Positions 45,537-57,040 of a DNA stretch of 64,000 nt are shown here, piece by piece; the first letter of the stretch is position 1, and the number at the start of each line of letters is the position of its first letter. The notes beneath the pieces were generated by a model that was given only the letters and a program-made list of their open reading frames with translations, was not told the DNA's origin and searched no databases. The position numbers and the translations under genes are program-made. The DNA lies in assembly GCA_030704615.1 (NCBI GenBank), contig CM060734.1, forward strand, positions 30,644,042 through 30,708,041. The letters are read 5' to 3'. This DNA comes from Takakia lepidozioides (Eukaryota; Streptophyta; Takakiopsida; Takakiales; Takakiaceae).

Positions 45537-46532
45537 TGTTAGAGGACTGTCTGGGACTTAGACACTTATACGATCTGTAGGGTACCCTTAATTTTTGCAC
45601 AGACTGAGACCAACAGGAGCCTTAAGGGTGACAGCAGCGCACTGTAGAGGGGGGTTACACAGCCCATCACAGCCCACACAGCCGTCACAGTCGTCACAGT
45701 CGTCACAGCCGACAAAGCCAACACAACTTGTCATAGCCGACACAGCCCACACAGCCCGTCATAGTCGTCACAGCCGACATAGCCAACACAGACCGTAACA
45801 GCCGACACAGCCAACTCAGCCCGTCACAGTCGCACAGCCTCACACAGCCCGTCACAGTTTCACACAGCCAGTCACAGCTTGACACAGCTGTCACGACCAT
45901 AGGGAACGGAGAGCAGGACAGGGAACGATTGTGGGGAACAACACCTGCAAATGGAACGTGTTACTTCACGGACGACGGTTAGTGAGGAAAACGGTTAGAG
46001 CCACGGGTAGGAAGAAAAAGGGAGCAGCAAGGACGGAATGGGGGGATTCTGGGAAGCACGGAAGGGGGAGGACTTCGGGGTCATGCATGGGAGGAGATCC
46101 GAAGCCAAGATGGAGAGCGCGGTGAAGGAGGAAAGAGGATTAGTAGATGCTCGTTATATGCAAAGCGGTAGTGATATAGTAGAGCATATTAGAGACACAA
46201 TGGCTTCGGCCTGATACCTGATAAATCCTAATCGGATACTTATACGATACAATCACACTGTGTATAGAGATCTGAGTGAAGCTGTGGAATGAATGGATGA
46301 GTTGATGGAATCCAATAGATTGATAAAGCAAACTGATACTTAATTATCAATGGTAAGGTAGCTAACATGAATGCCAAAAGGAAAACAAATAGGAAACACC
46401 CCCATGATACACTAGCTGTAGGTCATGACTGATTGTTCTGCGCGGGCTGAGTACTTAGAGATTTCCAACTCTTCTATCTTGGAGTTTCCGCCTCGGATAG
46501 CGAAGGGATGGGTGAGTAAAAGCAGCGCGACA
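45537..46532 (+). repeat. 3' LTR
   Basis: 996 bp with the same TGTTAGAGG start and GCGCGACA end as the 5' copy. It differs mainly by small indels in the CACAG minisatellite. High identity between the two LTRs implies a fairly recent insertion or conversion, in contrast with the many pol lesions. Confidence 0.85.
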
Positions 46533-47111
46533 GGCCTGCATATGCCTGAAAAAACTCAGCCCCGTTTCTACTTTACGAATCTTGCATGTGTCTTGGCACT
46601 GATAGATTGGTTTCAAGCCAACACAGGATGCCTTTTTAGGAAGATGAATGGCTCAAGAACTGGATTATGTAAGGCTTGACCCATGTCAACAAAAAATGAG
46701 GAGTCATTATGTCAACATGCAAATGCTTAAGACATGTATGGCTTGCTGTTTCAATTGCAATTTAAAGTACTATGTGCTTGGCTCTCGAGATTTATCTCCA
46801 GACCTGCAATCTGGTTTTTGAAATGATGTTACAATCGGCAAGTATGGTGGTGATCGTTGTATGTCAAACTATGGTGCTTTCATAATATGATTGACCGAGA
46901 ATCCCACCCTCCCACCCTGTTTTTTTCAGATACCCTGAAATGTAATGGGATATTCAAATGAGATGGTAAACATGGAAGTGGTTGTTAGATGGTGCCCTGT
47001 AAAGGGCTGCTTTGTCTTTCAATGACAATGACCTTAGTGGTCTTGTCCATGTCTTGACATGACATGTATATCTTCCCTCTCTTTATCTGATCAGTGTACT
47101 TAGTGGTTTTT
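46533..47111 (+). repeat. direct repeat copy A, flanking the 3' LTR
   Basis: Starts GGCCTGCATATGCCTG directly after the LTR terminus and is almost identical to 50230-50807. No coding sequence was recognised. Confidence 0.85.
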
Positions 47112-48104
47112 GTACACACCATCTACCCTTCTCCTTTCCTGTTTCACCTTCTCATTCTGATGTACTGACGATATTTTTTGAGGAGCCTTGCAGGCAGATA
47201 GGCAGCAAACACATTCCAAACTGGAATGATGAACTGAAAGCCTTGGGGTATGAATCCCCCTCGGCCAGGTATGATCTTCTCCAGCAATAGTATGGTTGAT
47301 TGATTGGGTATGAAGAGTAAGGCATCCTTGATGATACCTGAGCATCTAAAGGACTTTGAATGCCGATATTATGAGCTAAGCCCTGGTAAGACAGCTTACG
47401 GGAGTATGTGTACACCTTATACTTGATCCGGTCAATGCACACTACTTTTGTTAGCTAGTCCCTTGTAGCCGATGCCTTATATCAGAATCAAATACCTTAT
47501 GATTGAGTGACTACCAAGTCCTTTGATCAAGTGCTTCTATACTTCTCTTAGATATGGCTTCGCTCCTTGTGGCACCATAAAAAAATACCCAACTCTAATC
47601 TGTTGCTAGAAGATGTTTTGTCTATATCACAGGCATGGTACTACAGACCTGAGCTGCTGCTATATCTTGACAAGGTTCCTTGAACGAGGTTCCTTCCCTA
47701 GCCTGTTCTTCCCTGTGCGAGAGCTTATTGAGAAACTGAAAGGTATTTTCTAAAAACTTGTACCTATCCAGAGCTAAGTATACCACTGAACTCTCTGTTC
47801 TTTTCTCGTGATACTATACCAGTCTTGCTATGATACACTTTATGCCAATGTTTCATTCATGACCGGAGGAAGAGAGGATGTAGGATTCTACTCCCTTGGA
47901 TAATATAATCTAAGGATAGAACTACATGGAAGAGGGGAAACCTTATGAGAAGGGGTTTGGTATGCACTCCCTTACGGGGTGAGTGCATACCACACTCACT
48001 CCGTAAGGTTCTGCCATGCCAGGGGATTGGCTGGTGGGTCCCTCTCTCTCCCTCTCCCTCTATAACTCTTTGGATTTCATCTGGCCTTAACCTTTTTAAT
48101 GCTG
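47112..48104. other. intergenic DNA, with an alternative-hairpin sequence
   Basis: No gene is recognised. At 47959-48008 GGTATGCACTC pairs with GAGTGCATACC (perfect 11 bp stem, 11 nt loop). CCTTACGG inside that loop can instead pair with CCGTAAGG at about 48001-48008. Confidence 0.45.
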
Positions 48105-48335
48105 GTTATTTGGTTGTTCATCCCAATTCCCTTTTCATCCAAAACTGGATGAATTTTTTGAAGGATGATGACGCTTACTCTGCAGATTTTGGTTTTTCAT
48201 CCTAATCTCCTTTCTCATCCAAATCTGGATGAAATTATTAGGATGATGACCCTTGCTGTGCATAAATCTTGGTTTATCATTTGTTTTCTCCTTTTTCATC
48301 CAAACGGGATGAATTCCATGAACGATGGTGACCTA
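48105..48335. repeat. three ~81 bp tandem repeats with inverted TTCATCC/GGATGAA pairs
   Basis: 'Ttcatccaaaactggatgaa' and close variants occur near 48134, 48213 and 48294, each followed by 'gatgatgac' or a variant. Each unit can form a short hairpin. Confidence 0.65.
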
Positions 48336-50229
48336 TTTTAATCCAGGAGAGAGTCATTTTACCATCATTTATTAGAAATGATGGCAGTTATTAAACTTGA
48401 GCCTATACCCTAACCCTAAAAGTTACCTTTTTAATGGATGTCATCCATTGACCAGTGCATCTCCTGCTAGAATGCGACTTTTCATCCCCCCTGGATGAGA
48501 AATCGGGGATCTGTGCCCTAAGCAGGTCGACACCTTTCACAGCACAGAGCTCGTGCTTCAGGGATCCTTGATGATGCGCCGTGTAAATCTGCTCCCCAAC
48601 TGCTGCATGGTACCCGTGATGGCTGGCTCTTGGGATGCGCATTGGCGGTCATGCAGATTCTTCTCTGGCAGGTGACAAAGCGATGATTGCTTTGCTCAGA
48701 CCCTCATGGTTCTTTTTAATTGCAGCGGCGCTTTTACTCCTCGTTGGGAAGTACTCTACCCCTATTTATCTACATATTACATATGGCTCTTTCACTTTGT
48801 ATGAGCTCTTCTCTATCTGTGAACCCTTCTACTGTGATTGTGTTCTGTTGGAGACGATCTGTTGGACGCCATGGCGCAGGGCATACCGCAAACACTCAAG
48901 GTCTTTTGAGGTTACCCTTGCTTGAATTGTGATCTGTACATGCTTTAGAATTCAGCACTGACATGGATAGCAACTGTGAAGACCTGCCACTCACCTGATG
49001 CATCCTCGCTAACACACATCTTTATGTGGTGGTTTTTGGGACGGGCACAGGTGAGGGTCTTCACTTGTCTTGAATTCTTGAAGCTTGCAGAGTCCGATTC
49101 TTGCATAAGGGATTGTTGCTACCGCCTGAAGCTGCCGATGCCAGTTGCTGTTTCAAATCTGCCACCTTGCTGCCTCAAAACGGCTTCAAGTCTGCTCTAA
49201 TGAGGATCGCCTTCTTACTCCTTACCCTTGTTTTTGGTTCTTGATGACCACTTCTACATGTTTTGGAGTTAAGACACACAAGGGACTTCATAGAAAACAA
49301 AATCTCTACTGAAGGCTCTGGCTGTTTTCAACAAAGGTATAGGGCTGCAGCTATAACTCTGGCTGCATGGAAACTAGGCTCTGAAATGAAACATCATGGC
49401 CTTGGCTTTGATGGATCAGAAGATAGACCTTGTCTGATAACAAACATTCTTCAAGGCTCTCATATCACCGTGATTTCATTGCATGATAGGGGACAGGGGT
49501 TTCTGAGTTCCTTTCTTTAACTGGCAGAGCTTTTTATGAGGCCCTGGAATTCCACTCCAGGCCCATATCTGCTTGAGGGTACTCAGCCCTGTGTTTTGTG
49601 TTGTTAGAAGTCTTGCCTATGACTTGGCACTGAAGCACCTTCAGACCTGGCCCCATCATAATTTTGATTTTCAAGACCTGCTTGCTGGTAGGTGTTGTGT
49701 GCTTCTAACCTTCTACCCTGGCAGAGTTTTGATCATGAAGTCCTGGAATTCCATTCCCGACCTGCAGCTCCTTACAGAGACTCAAATAAGCCATGTCATT
49801 GCATGTAATGCTTGCTCATTTATTTGCAATGCTATGATACCTTCAGGCTGGCTGTTTTTTTAGGAAGGCGACTTATTCAAAAACTCGATTCTAAAACAGT
49901 AACCTTTATGGTCCAGCAAGTAGCCTAGCATGACAGTTTTAAATACTTTTTCATGGCCTAAACCTGGTCATGATACACCTTGCTAGGTGTAGAGATATTC
50001 TTACTTAGATAAAACTAAGCAAGAAAGACACTTGTTGCTTGAAGGGCTTGGTTTTGGAGGTTATCTCCAGACCTGCAATCTGGTTTCTGAAATGAAGGTA
50101 CAATCTGCAAGTATAGGGGAATTTTTTTATTAAACCATGGTGCTTTCATGATATGATTGACCTGGAATTCTGAGTTATTTATTTTTTACCCTGGCAGAGC
50201 TGTTTATGAGGCCCCGGAATACCAATCCA
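48336..50229. other. intergenic DNA with diverged long repeats
   Basis: No gene is supported. Segments at about 49530-49600 and 50060-50170 resemble parts of the 46533/50230 repeat ('ccagacctgcaatctggtt', 'tttatgaggccc'). An older tandem array is likely. Confidence 0.45.
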
Positions 50230-50807
50230 GGCCTGCATATGCCTGAAAAAACTCAGCCCCGTTTCTACTTTACGAATCTTGCATGTGTCTTGGCACTGAT
50301 AGATTGGTTTCAAGCCAACACAGGATGCCTTTTTAGGAAGATGAATGGCTCAAGAACTGGATTATGTAAGGCTTGACCCATGTCAACAAAAAATGAGGAA
50401 TCATTATGTCAACATGGCAAATGCTTAAGACATGTATGGCTTGCTGTTTCAATTGCAATTTAAAGTACTATGTGCTTGGCTCTCGAGATTTATCTCCAGA
50501 CCTGCAATCTGGTTTTTGAAATGATGTTACAATCGGCAAGTATGGTGGTGATCGTTGTATGTCAAACTATGGTGCTTTCATAATATGATTGACCAGAATC
50601 CCACCCTCCCACCCTGTTTTTTCAGATACCCTGAAATGTAATGGGATATTCAAATGAGATGGTAAACATGGAAGTGGTTGTTAGATGGTGCCCTGTAAAG
50701 GGCTGCTTTGTCTTTCAATGACAATGACCTTAGTGGTCTTGTCCATGTCTTGACATGACATGTATATCTTCCCTCTCTTTATCTGATCAGTGTACTTAGT
50801 GGTTTTT
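50230..50807 (+). repeat. direct repeat copy B, without LTR, running into an assembly gap
   Basis: Almost identical to 46533-47111. It is preceded by non-LTR sequence (ataccaatcca) and ends exactly at the run of N. It looks like the uninterrupted version of the site into which the retrotransposon inserted. Confidence 0.85.
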
Positions 50808-51307
50808 NNNNNNNNNNNNNNNNNNNNNNNNNNNNNNNNNNNNNNNNNNNNNNNNNNNNNNNNNNNNNNNNNNNNNNNNNNNNNNNNNNNNNNNNNNNNN
50901 NNNNNNNNNNNNNNNNNNNNNNNNNNNNNNNNNNNNNNNNNNNNNNNNNNNNNNNNNNNNNNNNNNNNNNNNNNNNNNNNNNNNNNNNNNNNNNNNNNNN
51001 NNNNNNNNNNNNNNNNNNNNNNNNNNNNNNNNNNNNNNNNNNNNNNNNNNNNNNNNNNNNNNNNNNNNNNNNNNNNNNNNNNNNNNNNNNNNNNNNNNNN
51101 NNNNNNNNNNNNNNNNNNNNNNNNNNNNNNNNNNNNNNNNNNNNNNNNNNNNNNNNNNNNNNNNNNNNNNNNNNNNNNNNNNNNNNNNNNNNNNNNNNNN
51201 NNNNNNNNNNNNNNNNNNNNNNNNNNNNNNNNNNNNNNNNNNNNNNNNNNNNNNNNNNNNNNNNNNNNNNNNNNNNNNNNNNNNNNNNNNNNNNNNNNNN
51301 NNNNNNN
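50808..51307. other. assembly gap (500 N)
   Basis: Exactly 500 undetermined bases, a conventional placeholder length. The gap falls at the left arm of a large inverted LTR repeat, which probably caused the break. Confidence 0.99.
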
Positions 51308-52823
51308 GGGAACGGAGAGCAGGAGAGGGAACGACTGTGGGGAACATGTTAGTTCACAGACGACGGTTAGTGAGGGAAACGGTTAGAACCACGGATAGGA
51401 AGATAAAGGGAAGAAACGGTGAATTGAGGGAGATCATTCGGAGAAGGACTTCTTGGTCATGAAGGAGAGGGGATCGGGCAGAGATGAAGAACGGAAGTGA
51501 AGATAGAGAGATGAGGAGTAGATGCTTGATATATGCAAGGCTGTAATGATATTGTAGAGCAGATTAGAGACACAATGGCTTCGGCCTGATACCTGATAAA
51601 TCATAATCGGATACTTTTACGATACAATCACACTGTGTAGAGAGATCTGAGTGAAGCTGTGAAATGAATGGATGAGTTGATGGAATCCAATAGATTGATA
51701 AAGCAAACTGATACTTAATTATCAATGGTAAGATAGCTAACATGAATACCAAAAGGGAAACAAATAGGAAACACCCCATGATACACTAGCTGTAGGTCAT
51801 GACTGATTGTTCTGTGCGGGCTGAGTACTTAGAGATTTCCAACTCTTCTATCTTGGAGTTTCCGCCTCGAATAGCGAAGGGATGGGTGAGTAAAAGCCGC
51901 GCGACAAACTCCAAGATAGAAGAGTTGGAAATCTCTAAGTACTCAGCCCCCGCAGAACAATCAGTCATGACCTACAGCTAGTGTATCATGGGGGTGTTTC
52001 CTATTTGTTTCCCTTTTGGTATTCATGTTAGCTATCTTACCATTGATAATTAAGTATCAGTTTGTTTTATCAATCTATTGGATTCCATCAACTCATCCAT
52101 TCATTTCACAGCTTCACTCAGATCTCTCTACACAGTGTGATTGTATCGTAAAAGTATCCGATTATGATTTATCAGATATCAGGCCGAAGCCATTGTGTCT
52201 CTAATCTGCTCTACAATATCATTACAACCTTGCATATATCAAGCATCTACTCATCATCTCTCTATCTTCACTTCCGTTCTTCATCTCTGCCCGATCCCCT
52301 CTCCTCCATGACCAAGAAGTCCTCCTCTGAATGATATCCCTCAATTCCCCGTTTTTCCCTTTATCTTCCTATCCGTGGTTCTAACCGTTTCCCTCACTAA
52401 CCGTCGTCTGTGAACTAACATGTTCCCTTCGTAGGTGTTGTTCCCCACAGTCGTTCCCTGTCCTACTCTTCGTTCCCTATGATCGTGACAGCTGTGTCAA
52501 GCTGTGACTGGCTGTGCTACTGTGTTTGGTGTGTCGGGCTGTGACTGGCTGTGTGGCTGTGCCGGGCTGTGTCGGCTGTGACGGCTGTGTCGGCTGTGAC
52601 GACTGTGACGGGCTGTGTTGGCTGTGTCGGCTGTGACGACTGTGACGGGCTGTGTTGGCTGTGTCGGCTGTGACGACTGTGACGACTGTGACGGGCTGTG
52701 TAACCCCCCTCTACAATGCGCTGCTGTCACCCCTAAGGCTCCTGTTGGTCTCAGTCTGTGCAAAAATTAAGGGTACCCTACAGATCCCGTATAAGTGTCT
52801 AAGTCCCCGACAGTCCTCTAACA
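51308..52823. mobile_element. inverted pair of LTRs forming a giant palindrome
   Basis: 51308-51906 is the 3' part of an LTR on the plus strand, ending GCGCGACA. From 51907 to 52823 a second LTR runs on the minus strand: its TGTTAGAGG start is at 52823, and it lacks about 45 bp of its 3' end. The arms pair across a loop of about 45 nt (about 51862-51905). Both arms share differences from the 45.5 kb LTR, so they belong to a diverged subfamily. The missing left-arm portion would lie in the gap. Confidence 0.85.
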
Positions 52824-54382
52824 TGCATACCTCTGAATGCCAGGGGGATAAAACGCACCAATGTTACGTGGAAAGGAGGGAGGGCCTCCTCCATCCGGGG
52901 TTGGTTGAAGACGTGGGGAGGGATGGTTGAAGACACCTGCCGGAGCAACTCCCTTCTTCTTTCTCACTGGATCCTGCAAATCAACATGTGGGAAAGAGTT
53001 ATGTAGGAAGATAAAGCATGAACATCATGTAGGATACATCAACAAAAAACGCGCTCTATAATATACATACACTGAATGCAGCAGAAATCGCACCCAAAAT
53101 GCATTTAGGTCTGATCCATTGAACACGCCAAACGTCACTGGGAAAGTCCTCCTTGTATGTTTCGACCCTCTTTCGGGGTTCTTTGGGGAATCCCTTGTAG
53201 GCACAATCTGGCCCCGATGACCATCGTACATATCAATGAGAGTACAATATGATAATGGCTGATAATGGCTTCACATATTATCAACATTTGACAATAGAGG
53301 GGGCAGGAAGATGGGGGAGGAAGAGTCGTGAGCGGGTGTCATCTCCCTCGTCAGCCATTTCTGACGTTTCTTCTTATCGTGATTCCAGTCCTCATTAAGG
53401 CATGACGGCTCTGCTTCAGCTGCTGGCACATCCTTGTGCCTGCCAACCTCTACCCTATCCTTCTTCATGTGCATTTCTTCCCTATGAAGTGATCTGGTCC
53501 TACAGCCCTTAAGACAGAGAGCAGATACAAAACTTAATTATAGATAGCTTAAGCGCCAACACACCAGAAGGCGGCACCGCTTCCTCTTGCACAGAATGCC
53601 AAGCCAGATCCCTTAACGTCGCTCTTTAAGGCAAGCTGATTCCCTTTGCGTAGGTGGAACTTCCTAAGATATGCTGTACTGCCAACACCACTGCAGCAGC
53701 TGCGAAAAGATGCTTACACTCTTCCCTTACAAAGTGATCTGGTCCTAAAGCTCTAAAACAGACAGCAGCTACAAGATTTGATCACAGACAACCTGAGGCG
53801 CTATACACACCAGCCTGCACTTCTCATCCCCCAACACCTGCTGAGCTGCTCCATCTCCTCATTAATGTGCTCATCAAGACAATGGCGACAGCAGTGGTGC
53901 ACCGCCCTTATCACAAACCTGATCCCTCAGGTTTGATCATTGCTTACGAAGAAGGCGGCACCGCTTCTTCTTGCACAGAAAGCCAAGCAGGAGCTCTTAA
54001 CGTTTCTCTTTAAAGCAAGCTGATACCCTTTGCATAGGTGGAACTTTCTCATATATCCTGTGCTGCCAACACCACTGCAGCAGCTGCGAAAAGATGCACG
54101 CACTCTTCCCCTTCGAATTTCACATCCTGCTTCTAGGGTTCAACATCATGGATGAAAATCATTCATCCTAGGGATGAAAAAGGTGCATGTCATAACTTAG
54201 CCATATTTTGTTCTTGGCAGATCAATAGCATAGTTTTTCCATGGAATTACCTCAAGTTATGGACAATTCCTCCCCTTCATTAGCACGAAGGGCACTCCCT
54301 TTGTAGTAGTGCCGAAACCTGATGCCAAACTTGAATTTTTACCCCCTGCATTCACACTACATATGTAGTGTGTCTCCCCTTT
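52824..54382. other. non-coding DNA with a ~420 bp spaced duplication
   Basis: No gene is recognised. About 53560-53720 and 53948-54112 are diverged copies (both contain 'aggcggcaccgcttc' and 'ccaacaccactgcagcagct'). The right part may belong to the 3' end of the antisense gypsy element that follows. Confidence 0.5.
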
Positions 54383-56141
54383 TTAAGTGTCAGGGTCCTC
54401 ACTGACCACCTTTAACGGCTGAACACCTATTGGTGGTATGAAGGGTTTTAAATCCCTCCTACTTCTTACCCATTCCTTGTCTGCTCCATCTCTCAACCTG
54501 CATCTTCGTGTAGCTTCTCCAGTCTTGGTTGTGCTTCCTGCATCCTTGTACCCCAAAAAGTCATAGGGTCCCTCCCATGGAGATGTCATGGAAGACTTCT
54601 TTCCAGGTCTCAACATCATTACCTTGCTGTTCTCCATCAACGTGCAGTAGGTATGCCCTGCTTGATGCCTTCTTTTCATAATCTCTTGCCTGTTGACGCT
54701 GCCCTTTCTTCACACTCTTTCGCAGCTTTGCCTTCATCTCTGTGAGAAGCTGGATTTTCTGCTGCATCATAAGTGTGACCTCTGCTACAGATCCATCAGA
54801 ATTTACTGGTGTTGTAAGAAAATGCAACCTGTTGTCAATTCCCAGCCTTGGAATTCTACCAGTAAGTACCTGAAAAGGTGAGAATCCAGTGGAAGCATGG
54901 ACACCCATTCTGTAACCAAACAGGGCTTTATAGAGATTCTGATCCCACTCAGTGTCGTTTCCAACTCCTAGGGTGGTGATGCTCTGTTTAAAAGACTTAA
55001 TGACCCTTTCCACCATACCGTTACACTGAGGCCAGTAGGGGGCGCTATGCTCCCTCTTTATACCGTATTCGCAGCATGTATCTTCAAACTCACCTCCCCA
55101 CTCTGTGCCATTGTTAGTGAGCAACGTATGTGGGCAGCTATACCTGTCAATTACTTCTTCCTCAAGAAAGCGGGCAGCAAGCGCTGCTGTATGATCTGCC
55201 ACTGGTGCAGCTTCTATCCATTTTGAGAAGTGATCGATTGCCACCAGAAAGTACTGATTGCCCCTGCTGGTTATAGCTAATGGTCCTGCCGTGTCAATTG
55301 CAACTCTGAAAAACAGATCCACTACTGGAATGCTGTGAAGTTTTGAGCTACTTGAGCGCAACACTCCGTTCTGTTTGGCCATCTGACATTTACCACAGCC
55401 CTTGAGTACTTGCCTGATGAGTTTTGTTCTATCATGCCAGAAATCACGTCGGCATACCTCCTCTTGTGTTCTTCTGACTCCAAAGTGGCCAGTGGCTTCA
55501 TGTACTTCAGTGATTATTGCCCCTCTGTCAGTTCTTGGTGGAACTACCCTTCTATCAAAGTAGACCTCACCTTTGAGATATGAGTACTGCCTTGCCCGCC
55601 TCTTGGCTCTCTTGCTCTCCTCTTTTGTCAGGTAGTCATTGACTTCTCCAAAACATAAGAGGTGCATGACTTCCACATCATCAAGCACATCAGGTTGCCT
55701 TTCCTCCTTAACAGCTGCTGTATGATGGTCAGAGCTGATGAGAGACCTTTTCCCCCATCTTTCAGCCTCACGTAATAATGACATCTGAGTAGCTTTGGTG
55801 GGTGCGGTCCATGGTACCCAGTCCCCTTCATCAATCTTGTTGCAAGAAGAAGTGTCTTGTTCTGAACCACTTGTTCCATCACTGTCTGAACAAAACGTCT
55901 TGGTGGAACACTCACCCCCCATGTTTTCCTTGGCTGGGCATTCTGATGAGGAAGTCACCCGCGTTCTTGTTGTTGTTGGAGTGCTTGTCAAGTGTTGAAG
56001 GAATGGTGTCTCTTGCAAGCTTCCCTTTTCATTGTTCGATCGCTCTTCCACAAGGTCACAGGCTGGATGTACCTCGCTTAGCTCCTTATCACGAGCACGA
56101 GATCCTCGGGTAATCACATGGATGGTGGGACAAGAGGGCAT
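54383..56141 (-). pseudogene. Ty3/gypsy integrase fragment (second element), antisense
   Basis: The minus-strand frame 56141-54561 encodes an acidic leader, a zinc-binding HHCC region (HEATGHFGVRRTQEE, then CGKCQMAK) and an integrase core: FRVAIDTAGPLA, LLTNNGTEWGGEF and NGMVERVIKSFKQS. The second catalytic Asp position reads Asn (TNNG instead of the usual SDNG). The C-terminal strand, VMMLRPGKKSSMTSPWEGPY, reads in another frame (54679-54383), so there is also a frameshift near 54640. RT, protease and gag are absent; no LTR was confirmed. It is only distantly related to the 33-46 kb element. Confidence 0.85.
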
Positions 56142-56204
56142 CAGATGCTCCCTTTCCTTGTTGCTGATTGCAGGAGCCTCTATCCTCCCTGCGGGGGTTG
56201 CTAT

Positions 56205-56425
56205 TCCATGAGCTCATGAGCGGTGAGCTCATGAGCTCATGAGCGGGCATGGCTCACCCATGAGCCGCAAAGTAACACACTTCGAATTTCGGCAGATTTT
56301 TTTCGGGCCCAAAACTATAAAATAATCAAAAATCGAAGATTTCCGCGCTCATGCTGGAAGCACTCCGCTCATGAGTACCAGTGTACGCTCATGACTTGGA
56401 GCCCAGGCTCATGGACCGCTAGGCC
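56205..56425. repeat. cluster of GCTCATGAGC palindromes
   Basis: The 10 bp palindrome GCTCATGAGC or half-sites (GCTCATG) occur repeatedly at 56208-56268 and more loosely at 56345-56420. They lie between the integrase fragment and the 63-bp array. Confidence 0.7.
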
Positions 56426-56439
56426 AGGTCATAGAAAAA

Positions 56440-56945
56440 CTGAATTCTGGGCAATAACGGCACCGAAATTATCCCAGAGGCAAAGACGCAAGCGGAATTA
56501 GGATCCGGGTTTGCAGACTCCGAAAACGCAATGGCGACCTATAACCGTGGATAGTACTGTTGCAGAAGTGCATGATGGTTGGGTATAACGGCGCCGTAAT
56601 TGGGCACAGGAAAAGAAATAGCCGGCTGAAGGCTCGGGAGTGAAGCCAACAACGGTGAAAGTAATTGGGCTCCGCCAACCAAATACCCGGCTGCATCCTC
56701 CGGAGTGCAGGCGATAACGGCGCCGAAATGGGCGCCGAAAATCAAATACTCGGTTGAAGCCACCGGAGTGCAACCGATAACGGCGCCGAAATTGGGTCCG
56801 GAAACCAAATACCCGGCTGAAGGCTAGGGATTGCAACCAATAACGGCGCCGAAATTGACCTGCGGAAACAAAATTCTCGGCTGAAGCTTCCGCACTCCAT
56901 CCAATAACGGCGCCAAATTGGGCTCCGGAGAGCAAATACCCGCCT
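56440..56945. repeat. 63-bp-period tandem array with CGGCGCCGAAATT core
   Basis: Units carrying 'ataacggcgccgaaattg' or variants occur near 56459, 56586, 56711, 56775, 56842 and 56905, at 63-67 bp or twice that. The period is a multiple of three, so on the minus strand the array reads as 21-residue repeats (for example FRRRYRLHSGGFNRVF). Whether that is translated is unknown. The array ends about 95 bp before the ORF at 57041. Confidence 0.8.
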
Positions 56946-57040
56946 TACGGTAAGGGAGGCCTTGCTCTCATTTTGCTCTTCACTCTTCTCTGTTGTGCCC
57001 ATCTCCTCCCTGCTTTGAGTTCGTGCTATGTCGTGAGGCC

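Larger units (their letters stand above)
33346..46532 (+). mobile_element. Ty3/gypsy LTR retrotransposon (degenerate, with extra ORF)
   Basis: Order: 5' LTR (33346-34323), primer-binding-site-like sequence from 34326 (TGGCGACCATACTGGGGA), gag, protease, RT, RNase H, integrase, a CACAG-rich minisatellite, a long extra ORF, polypurine tract, 3' LTR (45537-46532). Integrase downstream of RT/RNase H identifies Ty3/gypsy. Every coding module carries frameshifts or stops, so the copy is not autonomous. A second truncated internal end precedes the 5' LTR, so this is a tandem (shared-LTR) arrangement. The lineage is not assigned; an open frame in the env position recalls Athila/Tat-type plant elements. 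Confidence 0.85.
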
